Assembly (NCBI GenBank): GCA_018267925.1
Contig: JAFDXO010000196.1
Location: 62,001 to 126,000, forward strand
Direction of reading: 5' to 3'
DNA length: 64,000 nt
Source of the DNA: Bacteroidota bacterium
GTDB taxonomy: Bacteria; Bacteroidota; Bacteroidia; Chitinophagales; Chitinophagaceae
The translations under genes were made by a program, and so were the position numbers. The notes beneath the pieces were generated by a model. That model worked only from the letters and a program-made list of their open reading frames with translations, made no database searches and had not been told where the DNA came from. Positions 25,182-34,933 of the stretch are shown here, one piece after another. Every line of letters starts with the position of its first letter. Within the stretch, counting starts at the first letter, position 1.

Positions 25182-26519
25182 ATGGCGGGATTTACCGTAG
25201 CAATAGTAGGAAGACCGAATGTAGGCAAATCAACTCTTTTTAACCGTTTGCTGGAGCAACGAAAAGCTATTGTGGAGGATACACCTGGCGTAACACGTGA
25301 CCGTCAATATGGCGTAGCCGAATGGAACGGGAAGAACTTTAACGTGATAGATACCGGCGGGTTTGTATCTCGTTCCGAAGATGTTTTTGAGCGGGAAATT
25401 CGGAAGCAAGTACAAATTGCAGTTGATGAAGCGAACCTAATCATTTTTGTTGTAGATGTAACAACTGGCATTACAGACCAAGATTCGGATATGGCTGACA
25501 TATTACGCCGTACAACGAAACCCGTTTTGGTAATTGTAAACAAAGTGGACAATAGTGAGCGAGCCTTAGAAGCTACGGAATTTTATTCGCTGGGATTTGA
25601 ACACACATTTTTCTTATCCTCTATTTCTGGTAGTGGCACAGGAGAAATGCTTGATGAGCTTACCCATCATATCCCGAAGGAAATTTCGACATCGGAAGAG
25701 CTTGAAGATGATGGCATAACTAATGAAAATACATTTCCTAAATTCGCTATCATAGGTCAGCCCAATGCAGGAAAATCAACGTTGTTGAACGCACTGGTTG
25801 GCGAAGATAGAACGATTGTATCTGACATTCCCGGTACTACTCGCGACACTATTCATACGCATTACAAACAGTTTGGAAAAGAGTTTGTCTTGATAGACAC
25901 AGCCGGATTACGAAAAAAGAAAAACGTTCATGAAGATTTGGAGTTTTATTCCGTAATTCGAGCTATTCGAGCAATGGATGAAGCCGATGTTTGCTTTATA
26001 GTGATTGATGCCGTCAATGGTATAACAGCTCAAGACATCAATATTTTCAGTTTAGCAGCCAGAAAGGGTAAAGGCATCGTACTGTTGGTGAACAAATGGG
26101 ATTTAATGGAAAAGGAAACCAATACAGCTCGAGATTATGAACGCATCATCAAACAAAAAACTGCTCCTTTTACAGACCTACCCGTTTTATTCATTTCAGC
26201 CAAAGACAAGAAGCGGATTTTTCAAGCCATGGAAAAAGGGTTAGAAGTGTATGAAAACCGCCAACGCAAAATTGCGACACATCAACTCAATGAAGTTTTA
26301 TTGCCCGAAATTGAACGCTATCCGCCGCCCATGAGTCGTGGGCACAATGTGAAAATTAAATTCATCAATCAATTGCCGGTGGTGGTACCTTCATTTGCAT
26401 TTTTTGCAAACTATCCTGATGCAATTAAAGATTCTTACAAAAATTTTCTTGAGAATAAAGTTCGTGAGCATTTTAATTATAGCGGTGTTCCAGTACGCAT
26501 TTTCTTTAGGAAAAAATAA
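25182..26519 (+). CDS. der: Ribosome-assembly GTPase Der (EngA)
   Basis: The 445-residue protein has two tandem GTPase domains: P-loops 'GRPNVGKST' (about residue 10) and 'GQPNAGKST' (about 188), each with 'DTPG/DTAG' and 'NKxD' motifs. A C-terminal KH-like domain follows ('PPPMSRGHNVKIKFINQ'). It is needed for maturation of the 50S subunit. The double domain is diagnostic. It is followed 48 bases later by rimO on the same strand, so both genes serve ribosome maturation. Confidence 0.96.
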   Translation: MAGFTVAIVGRPNVGKSTLFNRLLEQRKAIVEDTPGVTRDRQYGVAEWNGKNFNVIDTGGFVSRSEDVFEREIRKQVQIAVDEANLIIFVVDVTTGITDQDSDMADILRRTTKPVLVIVNKVDNSERALEATEFYSLGFEHTFFLSSISGSGTGEMLDELTHHIPKEISTSEELEDDGITNENTFPKFAIIGQPNAGKSTLLNALVGEDRTIVSDIPGTTRDTIHTHYKQFGKEFVLIDTAGLRKKKNVHEDLEFYSVIRAIRAMDEADVCFIVIDAVNGITAQDINIFSLAARKGKGIVLLVNKWDLMEKETNTARDYERIIKQKTAPFTDLPVLFISAKDKKRIFQAMEKGLEVYENRQRKIATHQLNEVLLPEIERYPPPMSRGHNVKIKFINQLPVVVPSFAFFANYPDAIKDSYKNFLENKVREHFNYSGVPVRIFFRKK

Positions 26520-26567
26520 TCAAAAGGCTTTCCAGAAAAAAGCATCAATTTTTAAAGCGAATTTATT

Positions 26568-27875
26568 GTGAAGACAAGATCAAGGAAGAAAGACAAGGTA
26601 AACATCATCACTTTGGGATGCTCCAAAAACATGGTGGACAGTGAAGTATTAAGTGGACAGTTAAACGCCAACGGCATCAATGTAAAACATGAAAGTGAAA
26701 AACTTGACCACAACATTGTCGTTGTCAATACTTGCGGATTTATTGACAAAGCAAAAGAAGAAAGTGTCAATACCATTTTAGAACAAGTATCTTTAAAACA
26801 AGCAGGAAAGCTTGATAAAGTATATGTTACCGGTTGCTTAAGTCAACGTTATAGGGATGATCTGATGAATGAAATCCCTGAGGTAGATGCTTGGTTTGGC
26901 ACGATGGAATTACCTTTAATGCTCAAGCAGTTTGATGCCGACTATAAACAAGAATTGATTGGCGAAAGGCTTTTGGCAACCCCAAAACACTATGCTTATC
27001 TAAAAATTTCAGAAGGATGTAACCGAACTTGTTCGTTTTGTGCTATCCCATTAATGCGTGGCGGGCACATTTCTAAAACTATTGAAGAGATTGTCGCAGA
27101 AGCCAAAAAATTGGTTTCTATGGGGGTTAAAGAAATTATGCTGATTGCCCAAGAGCTTACGTACTATGGCTTGGATATTTACAAAAAAAGAGCACTTGGC
27201 GACTTGCTCAAATATCTTTCCGATATTGAAGGATTGTATTGGATCAGATTACACTATGCCTATCCGTCTAAGTTTCCATTAGACATTTTAGATGTGATGC
27301 GTGAGCGTAAAAATATTTGTAACTATTTGGACATGCCACTTCAACATATTTCTAACAATATGCTGAAGGCTATGAAACGCCAAATGGATCAACAAGAGAT
27401 TTATGACCTGATCGCTGCCATACGAGATAAAGTGCCGGGCATTTGTATCAGAAGCACACTCATTGCAGGCTTTCCCGGCGAAACTCGCGCTGACGTTGAT
27501 GAGCTAAAAGGTTTTCTAGAAAAAGTTAGACTCGACCGTGTTGGTATTTTCACTTATTCACACGAAGAAAACACATCGGCACATGAACTGGATGATACAC
27601 TTTCAGCAGAAGAAAAAGAAGCAAGGGCACAAGAGATAATGGAAGTGCAACAAGAGATTTCTTTTGAAAAAAATCAAGAAAAAATAGGGAAAGAGTTTCA
27701 GGTTTTGGTGGATAAAAAAGAAGCCGGACGCTATTTGGCACGAACTGAATTCGACAGTGTAGAAGTGGACAATGAAGTGATCATCCATAGTGAATCGCCC
27801 TTGCCAATTGGTGATTTTGTGAATGTTCGAATTACTAAAGCCTTTGATTACGATCTTGAAGGAGAGGTGATATAA
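26568..27875 (+). CDS. rimO: Ribosomal protein S12 methylthiotransferase RimO
   Basis: The 435-residue radical-SAM enzyme has an N-terminal UPF0004 domain with Cys residues in 'ITLGCSKNMVDSE', 'VNTCGFI' and 'VTGCLSQRY' that bind one 4Fe-4S cluster. The radical-SAM motif CNRTCSFC comes next, and a C-terminal TRAM-like domain follows. It adds a methylthio group to an Asp of ribosomal protein S12. 'LGCSKN' and 'DMPLQHIS' separate RimO from the tRNA enzyme MiaB. The start is GTG; I find no ATG upstream in frame. It is convergent with dprA. Confidence 0.93.
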   Translation: MKTRSRKKDKVNIITLGCSKNMVDSEVLSGQLNANGINVKHESEKLDHNIVVVNTCGFIDKAKEESVNTILEQVSLKQAGKLDKVYVTGCLSQRYRDDLMNEIPEVDAWFGTMELPLMLKQFDADYKQELIGERLLATPKHYAYLKISEGCNRTCSFCAIPLMRGGHISKTIEEIVAEAKKLVSMGVKEIMLIAQELTYYGLDIYKKRALGDLLKYLSDIEGLYWIRLHYAYPSKFPLDILDVMRERKNICNYLDMPLQHISNNMLKAMKRQMDQQEIYDLIAAIRDKVPGICIRSTLIAGFPGETRADVDELKGFLEKVRLDRVGIFTYSHEENTSAHELDDTLSAEEKEARAQEIMEVQQEISFEKNQEKIGKEFQVLVDKKEAGRYLARTEFDSVEVDNEVIIHSESPLPIGDFVNVRITKAFDYDLEGEVI

Positions 27876-27901
27876 TATTTATCAGTTTTACTCCACCTAT
27901 T

Positions 27902-29014
27902 TTAATCAAGTCGGTAACGCTTACCGGGCAAGGCTTTTATAATTCCTTGCATTTCCATTTGCAACAACATAGCAGCCAATTGTGCACTGGAAAAACCAGA
28001 TTGATAAGATAGCTCATCGGCATGAAGCGCATCTTTGTCTTTTAGGGTATCATATATTCGTTGTTCATCGGTGGTTAAGGCTAAAAAAAGTGGTTTTTGT
28101 ATTGCTTTCTTTGCTGCACGCTCTCCCCAATTCATGACATCCAGCAAATCTGATGAACCGTTTATTAAGGAAGCAATATTTCGCTTGATTAATAAGTTAG
28201 GGCCGCTTGATTTATTATCATAGGAACGCCCCGGGAATGCACACACATCACGATTGTAACTGTGCGCAACATAAGCTGTAATCATTGCTCCGCCTTTCAC
28301 TTCGCTTTCTACTATCACAGTAGCATCACACATTCCGGCAACTATTCTATTGCGTACCGGAAAATTATGTCGAATCATTTTTGTCTTAGTCGGAAACTCA
28401 GTAAGCAACCCACCTTGTGTCATCATTTCTTGTGCTAATTGGTAGTTAGAAGATGGGTAAATACAGTCGAGACCATGCCCCAGAACACCAATGGTTTGTA
28501 AGCCTTTTTTCAAAGCGACTTTATGTGCCACAGAATCAATTCCCAATGCTAATCCACTGACCACTATCAAATTATTGACCTCACTCAAACCATCTATTAA
28601 ATCCTCCGTTGCTCTTTGACCATAGTCGGTATTTTTTCGAGTACCGATGATGGCTAACATTTTCTGCTCATTCAAATTTGCATTCCCTTTAAAATAGAGT
28701 AGAACTGAGGAGTCATCGCAATTCAAAAATCGTTGAGGGTAATGCTCATCTGTAAGAAACAAAATGGAAATGTTTTGTTTTTGGGCATATTCAAATTCCT
28801 GTTCTGCCGTTTTTAAAATTTCCTTATTGCGAAACATTTTTGCTCGTGCCTCCGTAATTCGAATTGATTTTGCTAAATCTTTTACAGATGCTTTAAATAT
28901 TTCTTCTGCCGTAGAATATTGGGTTAATAAGACACGAACTGTTTTCGGGCCTACATCTGGCACAAGGCTTAGGGCAATTTCATAAAACTTCTTTTGTTCG
29001 TCTTTTGGCAACAT
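27902..29014 (-). CDS. dprA: DNA-processing protein DprA
   Basis: The 370-residue protein has an N-terminal helical/HhH region ('LVPDVGPKTVRVLL'). The Rossmann-like DprA core carries 'IGTRKNTDYG', 'SGLALGIDSVAHK', 'GHGLDCIYPSSN' and 'FPVRNRIVAGM'. A C-terminal winged-helix (about residues 310-370) completes it. It loads RecA on incoming single-stranded DNA during natural transformation and is often the most widespread sign of competence. No other com gene is adjacent. Confidence 0.95.
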   Translation of the reverse strand: MLPKDEQKKFYEIALSLVPDVGPKTVRVLLTQYSTAEEIFKASVKDLAKSIRITEARAKMFRNKEILKTAEQEFEYAQKQNISILFLTDEHYPQRFLNCDDSSVLLYFKGNANLNEQKMLAIIGTRKNTDYGQRATEDLIDGLSEVNNLIVVSGLALGIDSVAHKVALKKGLQTIGVLGHGLDCIYPSSNYQLAQEMMTQGGLLTEFPTKTKMIRHNFPVRNRIVAGMCDATVIVESEVKGGAMITAYVAHSYNRDVCAFPGRSYDNKSSGPNLLIKRNIASLINGSSDLLDVMNWGERAAKKAIQKPLFLALTTDEQRIYDTLKDKDALHADELSYQSGFSSAQLAAMLLQMEMQGIIKALPGKRYRLD

Positions 29015-29015
29015 A

Positions 29016-29045
29016 TTTGTAAACGTTCAAGCAGGGTTATCTTTG
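29016..29045 (+). promoter_or_regulatory. Promoter TTTG-N18-TATCTTTG for the DUF6438-like lipoprotein
   Basis: TTTG at 29016-29019 and TATCTTTG at 29038-29045 with an 18-base spacer, close to the Bacteroidota consensus and 19 bases before the ATG at 29065. It starts right at the dprA start codon, divergently. Confidence 0.65.
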
Positions 29046-29064
29046 ATCTGAAAAGCTAAATATA

Positions 29065-29568
29065 ATGAGAAAGACCGTTTTAGGAATACTGACCTTATTA
29101 ACCATCGTTCTGACAGCTTGTGCAGCACAGAAGAAAAAAATAACAACACCTCAACTCAATTATGTGCAAATGTGGCGCACTCCTTGTTTTGGTAAATGCC
29201 CTAATTATAAATTAGAAATATACCGTAATGGCTTAGTTCGATATACGGGTATCATGTTTACCGACACCGGCATTTATGAAAAGAACATTGGCGAGGCTGC
29301 TGCTGAAAAGGTATTAAGAAGTTTCGAGAAAAAAAGAGTTGATACCCTCAAGAAGGACTATACTGTTTTAATCAGTGATTTACCCGGTATCAACTTCATT
29401 TTCAATTACGGGAAAACAACACAGAATGTTCGTAATGCACAATTTGGGCCTTTGTTTTTACGTGAATTAGCCGATCAATTTGATTTATTGATAAACAAGC
29501 ACCCCGGCGAAACACCCAAGATGAACGCTGACTGGCAAATGGTATCTCGCTCGCCTATGGGTGGATAG
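29065..29568 (+). CDS. DUF6438-like lipoprotein
   Basis: The 167-residue protein has a lipoprotein signal with lipobox 'VLTAC'. The core contains 'WRTPCFGKCPNYKLEIYRNG', the hallmark two-Cys opening of DUF6438 proteins, followed by 'GLVRYTG' and alternating strands. The role of the family is not known. It is a single gene with its own promoter, between divergent dprA and a convergent ferredoxin. Confidence 0.65.
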   Translation: MRKTVLGILTLLTIVLTACAAQKKKITTPQLNYVQMWRTPCFGKCPNYKLEIYRNGLVRYTGIMFTDTGIYEKNIGEAAAEKVLRSFEKKRVDTLKKDYTVLISDLPGINFIFNYGKTTQNVRNAQFGPLFLRELADQFDLLINKHPGETPKMNADWQMVSRSPMGG

Positions 29569-29665
29569 AAAAGCTCATTGAGTGCTTTAATAACACTCAT
29601 TTAATACTCTTTTTTTAAGCTTTAAATTTTGAAAGGTGATTTTGAAATACTATTTATTCACTAAA

Positions 29666-29693
29666 ATAGGTATGAGCAATTGCCCATACCTAT
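29666..29693 (-). terminator. Terminator overlapping the ferredoxin stop codon
   Basis: The arms 29666-29677 and 29682-29693 form a 12-bp stem with one mismatch and a 4-base loop; TTTTA follows on the minus strand. The stop codon of the ferredoxin gene (29690-29692) lies inside the stem, leaving no 3' UTR before it. Confidence 0.7.
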
Positions 29694-30037
29694 AAGTGCA
29701 TTTTATCCTTTTTAGCTAATAATTCTTCTACTGTTTCACGATACATTTCATCGGGGACACAACAATCTACGGGGCAAACCGCAGCACATTGTGGTTCATC
29801 ATGAAAACCTTGGCACTCGGTACATTTATCCGGTGTGATGTAATAAACATCTACTGCTTTGGGTGCATGTCGTGTATCTGCTCCAGTTGTAGAACCATCC
29901 ATCAACACAAAGTCGCCTTTCACATTTGTACCATCTGCCATTGCCCACTCAACTCCGCCCTCATAGATTGCATTGTTAGGACATTCGGGTTCGCAAGCCC
30001 CGCAATTGATACATTCGTCTGTTATTTTGATAGCCAT
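29690..30037 (-). CDS. 2x[4Fe-4S] ferredoxin
   Basis: The 115-residue protein has a first cluster motif '[12 protein letters not shown]' near residue 9. A second, '[18 protein letters not shown]', follows near residue 71 after a 40-residue insert typical of the YfhL/Bacteroidota type. Both four-Cys sets are complete. It carries low-potential electrons in the cytoplasm; the partner is unknown. It is divergent from the LuxC-type reductase gene with 71 bases between them. Confidence 0.9.
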   Translation of the reverse strand: MAIKITDECINCGACEPECPNNAIYEGGVEWAMADGTNVKGDFVLMDGSTTGADTRHAPKAVDVYYITPDKCTECQGFHDEPQCAAVCPVDCCVPDEMYRETVEELLAKKDKMHL

Positions 30038-30071
30038 ATAATTACCTTAGTCGTTTTGGGATTATTCAGGT

Positions 30072-30079
30072 CAAAGTTA
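30072..30079 (-). promoter_or_regulatory. Bacteroidota -7 element TAACTTTG for the ferredoxin
   Basis: An exact TAnnTTTG on the minus strand, about 35 bases before the ferredoxin ATG. Confidence 0.5.
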
Positions 30080-30108
30080 CAATTTCGCACACAGAATTTT
30101 AAGTTTCC

Positions 30109-31101
30109 ATGAACATAGAAAAAAGAATTGACCTTCTCAAAAAACTGGGACAATATATGCAGTCAGACGAAACTGATTGGAGAATTGCTCAAGAACAAGC
30201 GTGCAATATGAATGCCTGGTTTACAAAAGAAAGTGTTGACTTATCTGTTCAAAACATAGTCAATCAGTATTTACAACCTCCCCTACTGAAAGAATGGCTT
30301 TCAAAATATTCACTTCCGGTTCAAGCAAAAAAAGTTGGTATTATTATGGCCGGCAACATTCCTTTAGTCGGGTTTCATGATTTCATTTGTAGTTTTGTTT
30401 GCGCCCACCAACAGCACATTAAGCTTTCATCAAAAGATGATATTCTTTTACGAAAATTAATTGGCAAACTATATGAATGGGAACCCAATTTGCGCAGCGA
30501 AATTTTTATAGCCGACAACTTAAAAAACTGCGAATCTTACATTGCTACCGGAAACAACAATAGTGCTCGATATTTTGAACAATACTTTGGTAAATATCCT
30601 CACATTATTCGACGGAATCGCACGTCTGTAGCCATTTTAGAAGGGAATGAAACAAAAAATGAATTCACTGAATTAGCAAATGATGTCTTTAGCTATTTTG
30701 GGCTTGGTTGTCGTAATGTTACTCAACTTTGCGTTCCAAAAGGATACGATTTTTCTTTACTTTTAGAATCGCTCAAACCATTTAGTAGTGAACTCATGTT
30801 ACACCACAAATACAAAAACAACTATGACTACTATTTTGCTATTTACATGTTGAATAAAGTTCCTTTTTTGACCAATGATTCATTGATGTTAGTAGAAAAC
30901 GAGTTACCCTTTTCAGCCGTAAGCGTTTTACATTTCCGCTACTATACGGACATGCAGCAACTCGCACATGACTTAGAAGTTAGTGGGAATATTCAAACAA
31001 TTGTTGGGAAGGGGTTTACACCATTTGGAGCAGCACAAATACCATCCCTTTCCGATTATGCCGATGGTGTTGATACAATGTCATTTTTATGTAGCATTTG
31101 A
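30109..31101 (+). CDS. LuxC-type acyl-CoA reductase
   Basis: The 330-residue protein matches the LuxC/acyl-CoA reductase family of aldehyde-dehydrogenase fold: 'KVGIIMAGNIPLVGFHDFICS', then 'IRRNRTSVAILEGNE', then the catalytic Cys in 'YFGLGCRNVTQLCVP'. It reduces an acyl-CoA (or acyl-protein) thioester to an aldehyde with NADPH. There is no LuxE or luciferase nearby, so bioluminescence is not implied. Such lone copies in Bacteroidota may serve fatty aldehyde or alcohol formation. It is convergent with a flavoprotein gene. Confidence 0.8.
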   Translation: MNIEKRIDLLKKLGQYMQSDETDWRIAQEQACNMNAWFTKESVDLSVQNIVNQYLQPPLLKEWLSKYSLPVQAKKVGIIMAGNIPLVGFHDFICSFVCAHQQHIKLSSKDDILLRKLIGKLYEWEPNLRSEIFIADNLKNCESYIATGNNNSARYFEQYFGKYPHIIRRNRTSVAILEGNETKNEFTELANDVFSYFGLGCRNVTQLCVPKGYDFSLLLESLKPFSSELMLHHKYKNNYDYYFAIYMLNKVPFLTNDSLMLVENELPFSAVSVLHFRYYTDMQQLAHDLEVSGNIQTIVGKGFTPFGAAQIPSLSDYADGVDTMSFLCSI

Positions 31102-31109
31102 TAAGGACA

Positions 31110-32675
31110 CTACGAATGTAAGATCAAAGATTTTGCAACCATTTCAGCACATCGTTCTCCATCAATAGCTGCGGACACAATGCCACCGGCATAGCCGGCA
31201 CCTTCAGCACAAGGATAAAGCCCTTTTATTTGTACATGTTCAAGCGATTCTTTATGACGCGGGATGCGAACCGGTGAACTGGTGCGACTTTCCGTAGCTA
31301 CCATGACAGCATCGTTGGTGAAATATCCTTTCATCTTTTCGCCAAATACTTTAAGTGCTTTGCAAAGTGCTGTACTTACCTCTTGGGGCAATAATTCATG
31401 CAGCGGCACACTGGTGATTCCCGGCAGGTATGAACAAAGTGGCAAAGAAGAAGAAGCCTGCTTGTTGATAAAATCTACCATTCGCTGCGCTGGGGCTACC
31501 AGATTGCCGCCACCGGCTATGAATGCCTTCTGTTCTACCATTCGCTGATAATTCATGCCCGCCAAATTCCCTTTAAACCCATATCGTGCAAAATCATTTT
31601 TATCAACTGAAACAACCGTTCCTGAATTTGCAAAAGGATTGTTGCGTTTGCTGGGCGACCAACCATTTACTACAATTTCTCCCTTCTCGGTAGCTGCCGG
31701 AGCTATAATTCCTCCCGGACACATACAAAAGGAAAACACACCACGTCCTTCACTTTGTGTTACCAAAGAATAGCTGGCCGGTGGCAAATTTTCATCTCTT
31801 ATGCTACACCGATATTGAGCTTTATCTATCAACGACTGTTGATGTTCAATACGAACACCAAGGGCAAAGGGTTTAGCTTCAATAGCAATATTTTTTTGAT
31901 CAAGCAATTCAAAAATATCACGAGCTGAATGCCCCGTTGCTAAAATCAACGAAGAGCATGAAATTTTTGTCCCGTCGTGCGTTTCAACCCCTTCTACTCG
32001 ATCTCCATTTAGCTTTATATCGGTAAGTTTTTGGTTGAATAAAACTTCACCGCCACAGGCTTCAATCTGCAAACGAATAGCGGTGATTATATGCGGAAGT
32101 TTGTTTGTCCCTATATGAGGATGTGCGTCAAAAAGAATTGTAGGGTCTGCACCAAAATGAACAAAAATTTGCAGAATCCTGGACACATCGCCACGCTTTG
32201 TAGAACGAGTATAGAGTTTTCCATCGCTGTAGGTACCGGCTCCTCCTTCACCAAAACAATAATTACTTTCGGGGTTTACTATACCTTCTTTATTCATAGC
32301 CGCCAAATCTCTACGACGGCTTCTAACATCTTTACCTCTTTCAATAAGGATCGGTTTTAAGCCTAAAGATATCAATCGTAAAGCAGCAAAGAGTCCTGCT
32401 GGGCCTGCGCCAACAACCACAACAGGTGTTGATCTTCCAACAAAATTAAGTTTCGGCGAAAAAGGTGCTTGTTTAGGCAATTCTTGATCAATAGCCACAG
32501 CTAATTGCAGCACAATCAATGGCTGCCTACTGCGAGCATCTATAGATCGTTTTTCAATTTTATAGTCCCTGATTCGAGCAGGTCGAATACCTAATTGTTC
32601 CGCAATTTGCTGATTAATGACACTCTTAGTCTCAGCATTTTTGGGCGAAATCCGAATGATTACTGATTGGATCAT
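31110..32675 (-). CDS. FAD-dependent dehydrogenase of the COG2509 type
   Basis: The 521-residue protein has an N-terminal small domain ('GIRPARIRDYKIEKRSIDAR'), an FAD-binding Rossmann motif 'VVVVGAGPAGLFAALRL' near residue 85, and 'GEGGAGTYSDGKLYTR', 'LATGHSARDIFELL' and 'GLYPCAEGAGYAGGI', all characteristic of this uncharacterised flavoprotein family. Substrate is unknown. It ends a run of minus-strand genes and follows dsbD by 50 bases. Confidence 0.85.
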   Translation of the reverse strand: MIQSVIIRISPKNAETKSVINQQIAEQLGIRPARIRDYKIEKRSIDARSRQPLIVLQLAVAIDQELPKQAPFSPKLNFVGRSTPVVVVGAGPAGLFAALRLISLGLKPILIERGKDVRSRRRDLAAMNKEGIVNPESNYCFGEGGAGTYSDGKLYTRSTKRGDVSRILQIFVHFGADPTILFDAHPHIGTNKLPHIITAIRLQIEACGGEVLFNQKLTDIKLNGDRVEGVETHDGTKISCSSLILATGHSARDIFELLDQKNIAIEAKPFALGVRIEHQQSLIDKAQYRCSIRDENLPPASYSLVTQSEGRGVFSFCMCPGGIIAPAATEKGEIVVNGWSPSKRNNPFANSGTVVSVDKNDFARYGFKGNLAGMNYQRMVEQKAFIAGGGNLVAPAQRMVDFINKQASSSLPLCSYLPGITSVPLHELLPQEVSTALCKALKVFGEKMKGYFTNDAVMVATESRTSSPVRIPRHKESLEHVQIKGLYPCAEGAGYAGGIVSAAIDGERCAEMVAKSLILHS

Positions 32676-32725
32676 GGCGTTAGGTTTTTATCCTAAAAGC
32701 ACTCTGGCAGCTACAAAAGACAGGC

Positions 32726-34867
32726 TTAGTTTAAATGCTTACTGAATGCAGCTTTCACCTTATCCAAATGGTCAACAAATTTTTGCACATTTGGATCATA
32801 GGAATAACCATTGTCTATTAATTTATTTCCATTTTCATCTACATAAAAATAGAACGGCTGCGAGTTTGAGTTGAATTTTGAAGCTTGCAAATGTTCATTC
32901 CAATCTCCAAGAGTTACTACTTGCGAATTAAGTTCTTTAGAAAAGAATTGTTTGTCTTTGGGCAATTCAATTTTATCATAATCGCAATATAGAGAAGCAA
33001 TGATAAAATCATTTTTCAATCGCTTCATCACTTCCGGCTGACTCCAAACTTGGCTTTCCATCTTTCGACAGTTTACACAGTTTATTCCCGTAAAATCAAG
33101 CATCACTGGCTTCTTTAACACCTTAGCCGCATGAAGTGCTTCTTCATAATCATAATAAGTTACTAAACCGGATTGAACAACAATAGGCGGTTCATATATC
33201 TTCATATCCTTCACATACTTCTGTGGTGCCACTTCACTATTTCCGGCATCCGAATTTTGTGTGCTTGCGTGATTACCACTGCCATTATTTATCACATAAT
33301 CTTGTGTACCCATTGGTGGAATAAACTGGCTCATTCCATTCAGCGGTGCACCCCACATACCCGGAACTAAATAAACAGAGAAACTAAAGCAAACAATAGC
33401 CAAGAAAAGTTTAAAAATTGAAACATACTCTTGTCCATAAATATTTTTGGGAGAGGCATCATCATGAGACAACTTAAGCCGCCCTAATAAATATAAGCCC
33501 AATAAGAAAGAAAGCACTATCCAAATTGCAATAAACACTTCTCTATCTAACAAACGCCAACCTTGTGCCAGATCAGCATTTGACAAGAATTTCATTGCCA
33601 ACATTAACTCTAAAAATCCTAAAACAACTTTAACCTGATTAAGCCATCCGCCGGAAGTAGCCATTTTGTTAAGCAACCCCGGAAATACGGCAAATAAGGC
33701 AAAAGGCAAAGCTAATCCAACTGAAAAACCAAACATGCCCAACATTGGTCCGACAACTCCTCCCCGCCCGGCTAACACCAATAAAGGCCCTACTATGGGT
33801 CCTGTACAAGAGAAGGAAACTATTACCAAAGTAAGTGCCATAAAGAAAATGCCACTAAAACTCCCGATGCCGGCTTTACTATCTGTTTTGCTGGTCCAAG
33901 ATGATGGTAGTGTAATCTCGAAGGCACCCAAAAACGAAACACCAAAAATGATGAAGATTATAAAGAAGAAAAGATTAGCAATCCAATTGGTTGAAAGATT
34001 GTTTAAAGCATTGGCTCCGAATAAAACAGAAATCAGAACACCCAAAATTGTAAAGATCAAAATGATAGAAAGAGAATACCAAGTAGCATTTTTAATGCCT
34101 TCTGCACGAGTTTTGCTTCGTTTCGTAAAGAAACTAACTGTGATCGGGATCATGGAATACACACAAGGCGTAATCACAGCAGCTAATCCACCACCCAAAG
34201 CCATAAAAAACAACCAAAGAAGTCCGTGTTGTGTATCATCTTCCGAAGTTGAAGCACTTTTTGACTCATTCTCTGCTTTTTTTGATTCTATATTTGAGGA
34301 AGAATCCGTATGGGCTGGTGCAGAAACGGCAACCTTTTTTGAGGTGTCGGCGGAATGTTCGGCAGCCGTTTGAATGGTGTCTTCAACTGTTTTAGAGCCG
34401 GTTAACCCTTTTATTTCAAAAGAAAACTTCTTGTTTTTAGGCGGTAAACACATGGACTCATCACATACCTGATAACGATGTGTGCCGGTGATCATGGTGT
34501 TTTCTTTTACCTGAACCGTTTGAATATATTCTACTTGATTAAGGAAATAATGTACGGTTCCATCTATTCCTTCCATTGGGCCGGAAATCTTTTTACCTAA
34601 CTCTTTGATTGTCCCTATTTTTTTAACAGAAGCATTGTTATCAAAAGTAAATTGAGGAGGCTCTTGTAAACCATCACCGCCAGGATTGACAGACCAAATA
34701 TGCCAGTGTTCTTTCAGTTTCAACTTAAAGACAAGGTCGAAAGTGCTATCATTTTTCTTTTTCAAATCATAGCTCCAGGTGGTTGGATCTTGAACTATTT
34801 GAGCTTGAACACTACCTATAAACAGTAGCGAAAAACAAGAGAAAAAAAACAGTTGAAAAAAACGCAT
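32726..34867 (-). CDS. dsbD: Thiol:disulfide interchange protein DsbD
   Basis: The 713-residue protein has the three DsbD parts. A signal peptide and periplasmic alpha domain carry 'CDESMC' (about 133-138). About eight membrane segments carry one redox Cys in 'VITPCVYSMIPI' and another in 'SFSCTGPIVGPL'. A C-terminal thioredoxin domain carries 'INCVNCRKME'. All three Cys pairs are present, so it can move electrons from cytoplasmic thioredoxin to periplasmic acceptors, such as cytochrome c maturation or disulfide isomerases. A Ser/Lys-rich linker follows the alpha domain. It is 66 bases after a lone copy of the alpha domain. Confidence 0.92.
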   Translation of the reverse strand: MRFFQLFFFSCFSLLFIGSVQAQIVQDPTTWSYDLKKKNDSTFDLVFKLKLKEHWHIWSVNPGGDGLQEPPQFTFDNNASVKKIGTIKELGKKISGPMEGIDGTVHYFLNQVEYIQTVQVKENTMITGTHRYQVCDESMCLPPKNKKFSFEIKGLTGSKTVEDTIQTAAEHSADTSKKVAVSAPAHTDSSSNIESKKAENESKSASTSEDDTQHGLLWLFFMALGGGLAAVITPCVYSMIPITVSFFTKRSKTRAEGIKNATWYSLSIILIFTILGVLISVLFGANALNNLSTNWIANLFFFIIFIIFGVSFLGAFEITLPSSWTSKTDSKAGIGSFSGIFFMALTLVIVSFSCTGPIVGPLLVLAGRGGVVGPMLGMFGFSVGLALPFALFAVFPGLLNKMATSGGWLNQVKVVLGFLELMLAMKFLSNADLAQGWRLLDREVFIAIWIVLSFLLGLYLLGRLKLSHDDASPKNIYGQEYVSIFKLFLAIVCFSFSVYLVPGMWGAPLNGMSQFIPPMGTQDYVINNGSGNHASTQNSDAGNSEVAPQKYVKDMKIYEPPIVVQSGLVTYYDYEEALHAAKVLKKPVMLDFTGINCVNCRKMESQVWSQPEVMKRLKNDFIIASLYCDYDKIELPKDKQFFSKELNSQVVTLGDWNEHLQASKFNSNSQPFYFYVDENGNKLIDNGYSYDPNVQKFVDHLDKVKAAFSKHLN

Positions 34868-34933
34868 CTCTATGGTTGTAGTGTTTTATGGACAATCATG
34901 TCCGAAAATTAAAATTGGGAAAAAATATTTTCC

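Noticed and set aside
30109..31101. Bioluminescence (lux) gene
   Set aside because: The LuxC-type reductase stands alone without luxE, luxD or luxAB; the family is widespread in non-luminous bacteria.
33666..34373. Long plus-strand open frame (235 codons) opposite dsbD
   Set aside because: It is antisense to a well-supported dsbD gene and has a Lys/Pro/Thr-biased, low-information product with no start signals; it is a shadow of the membrane-segment coding.
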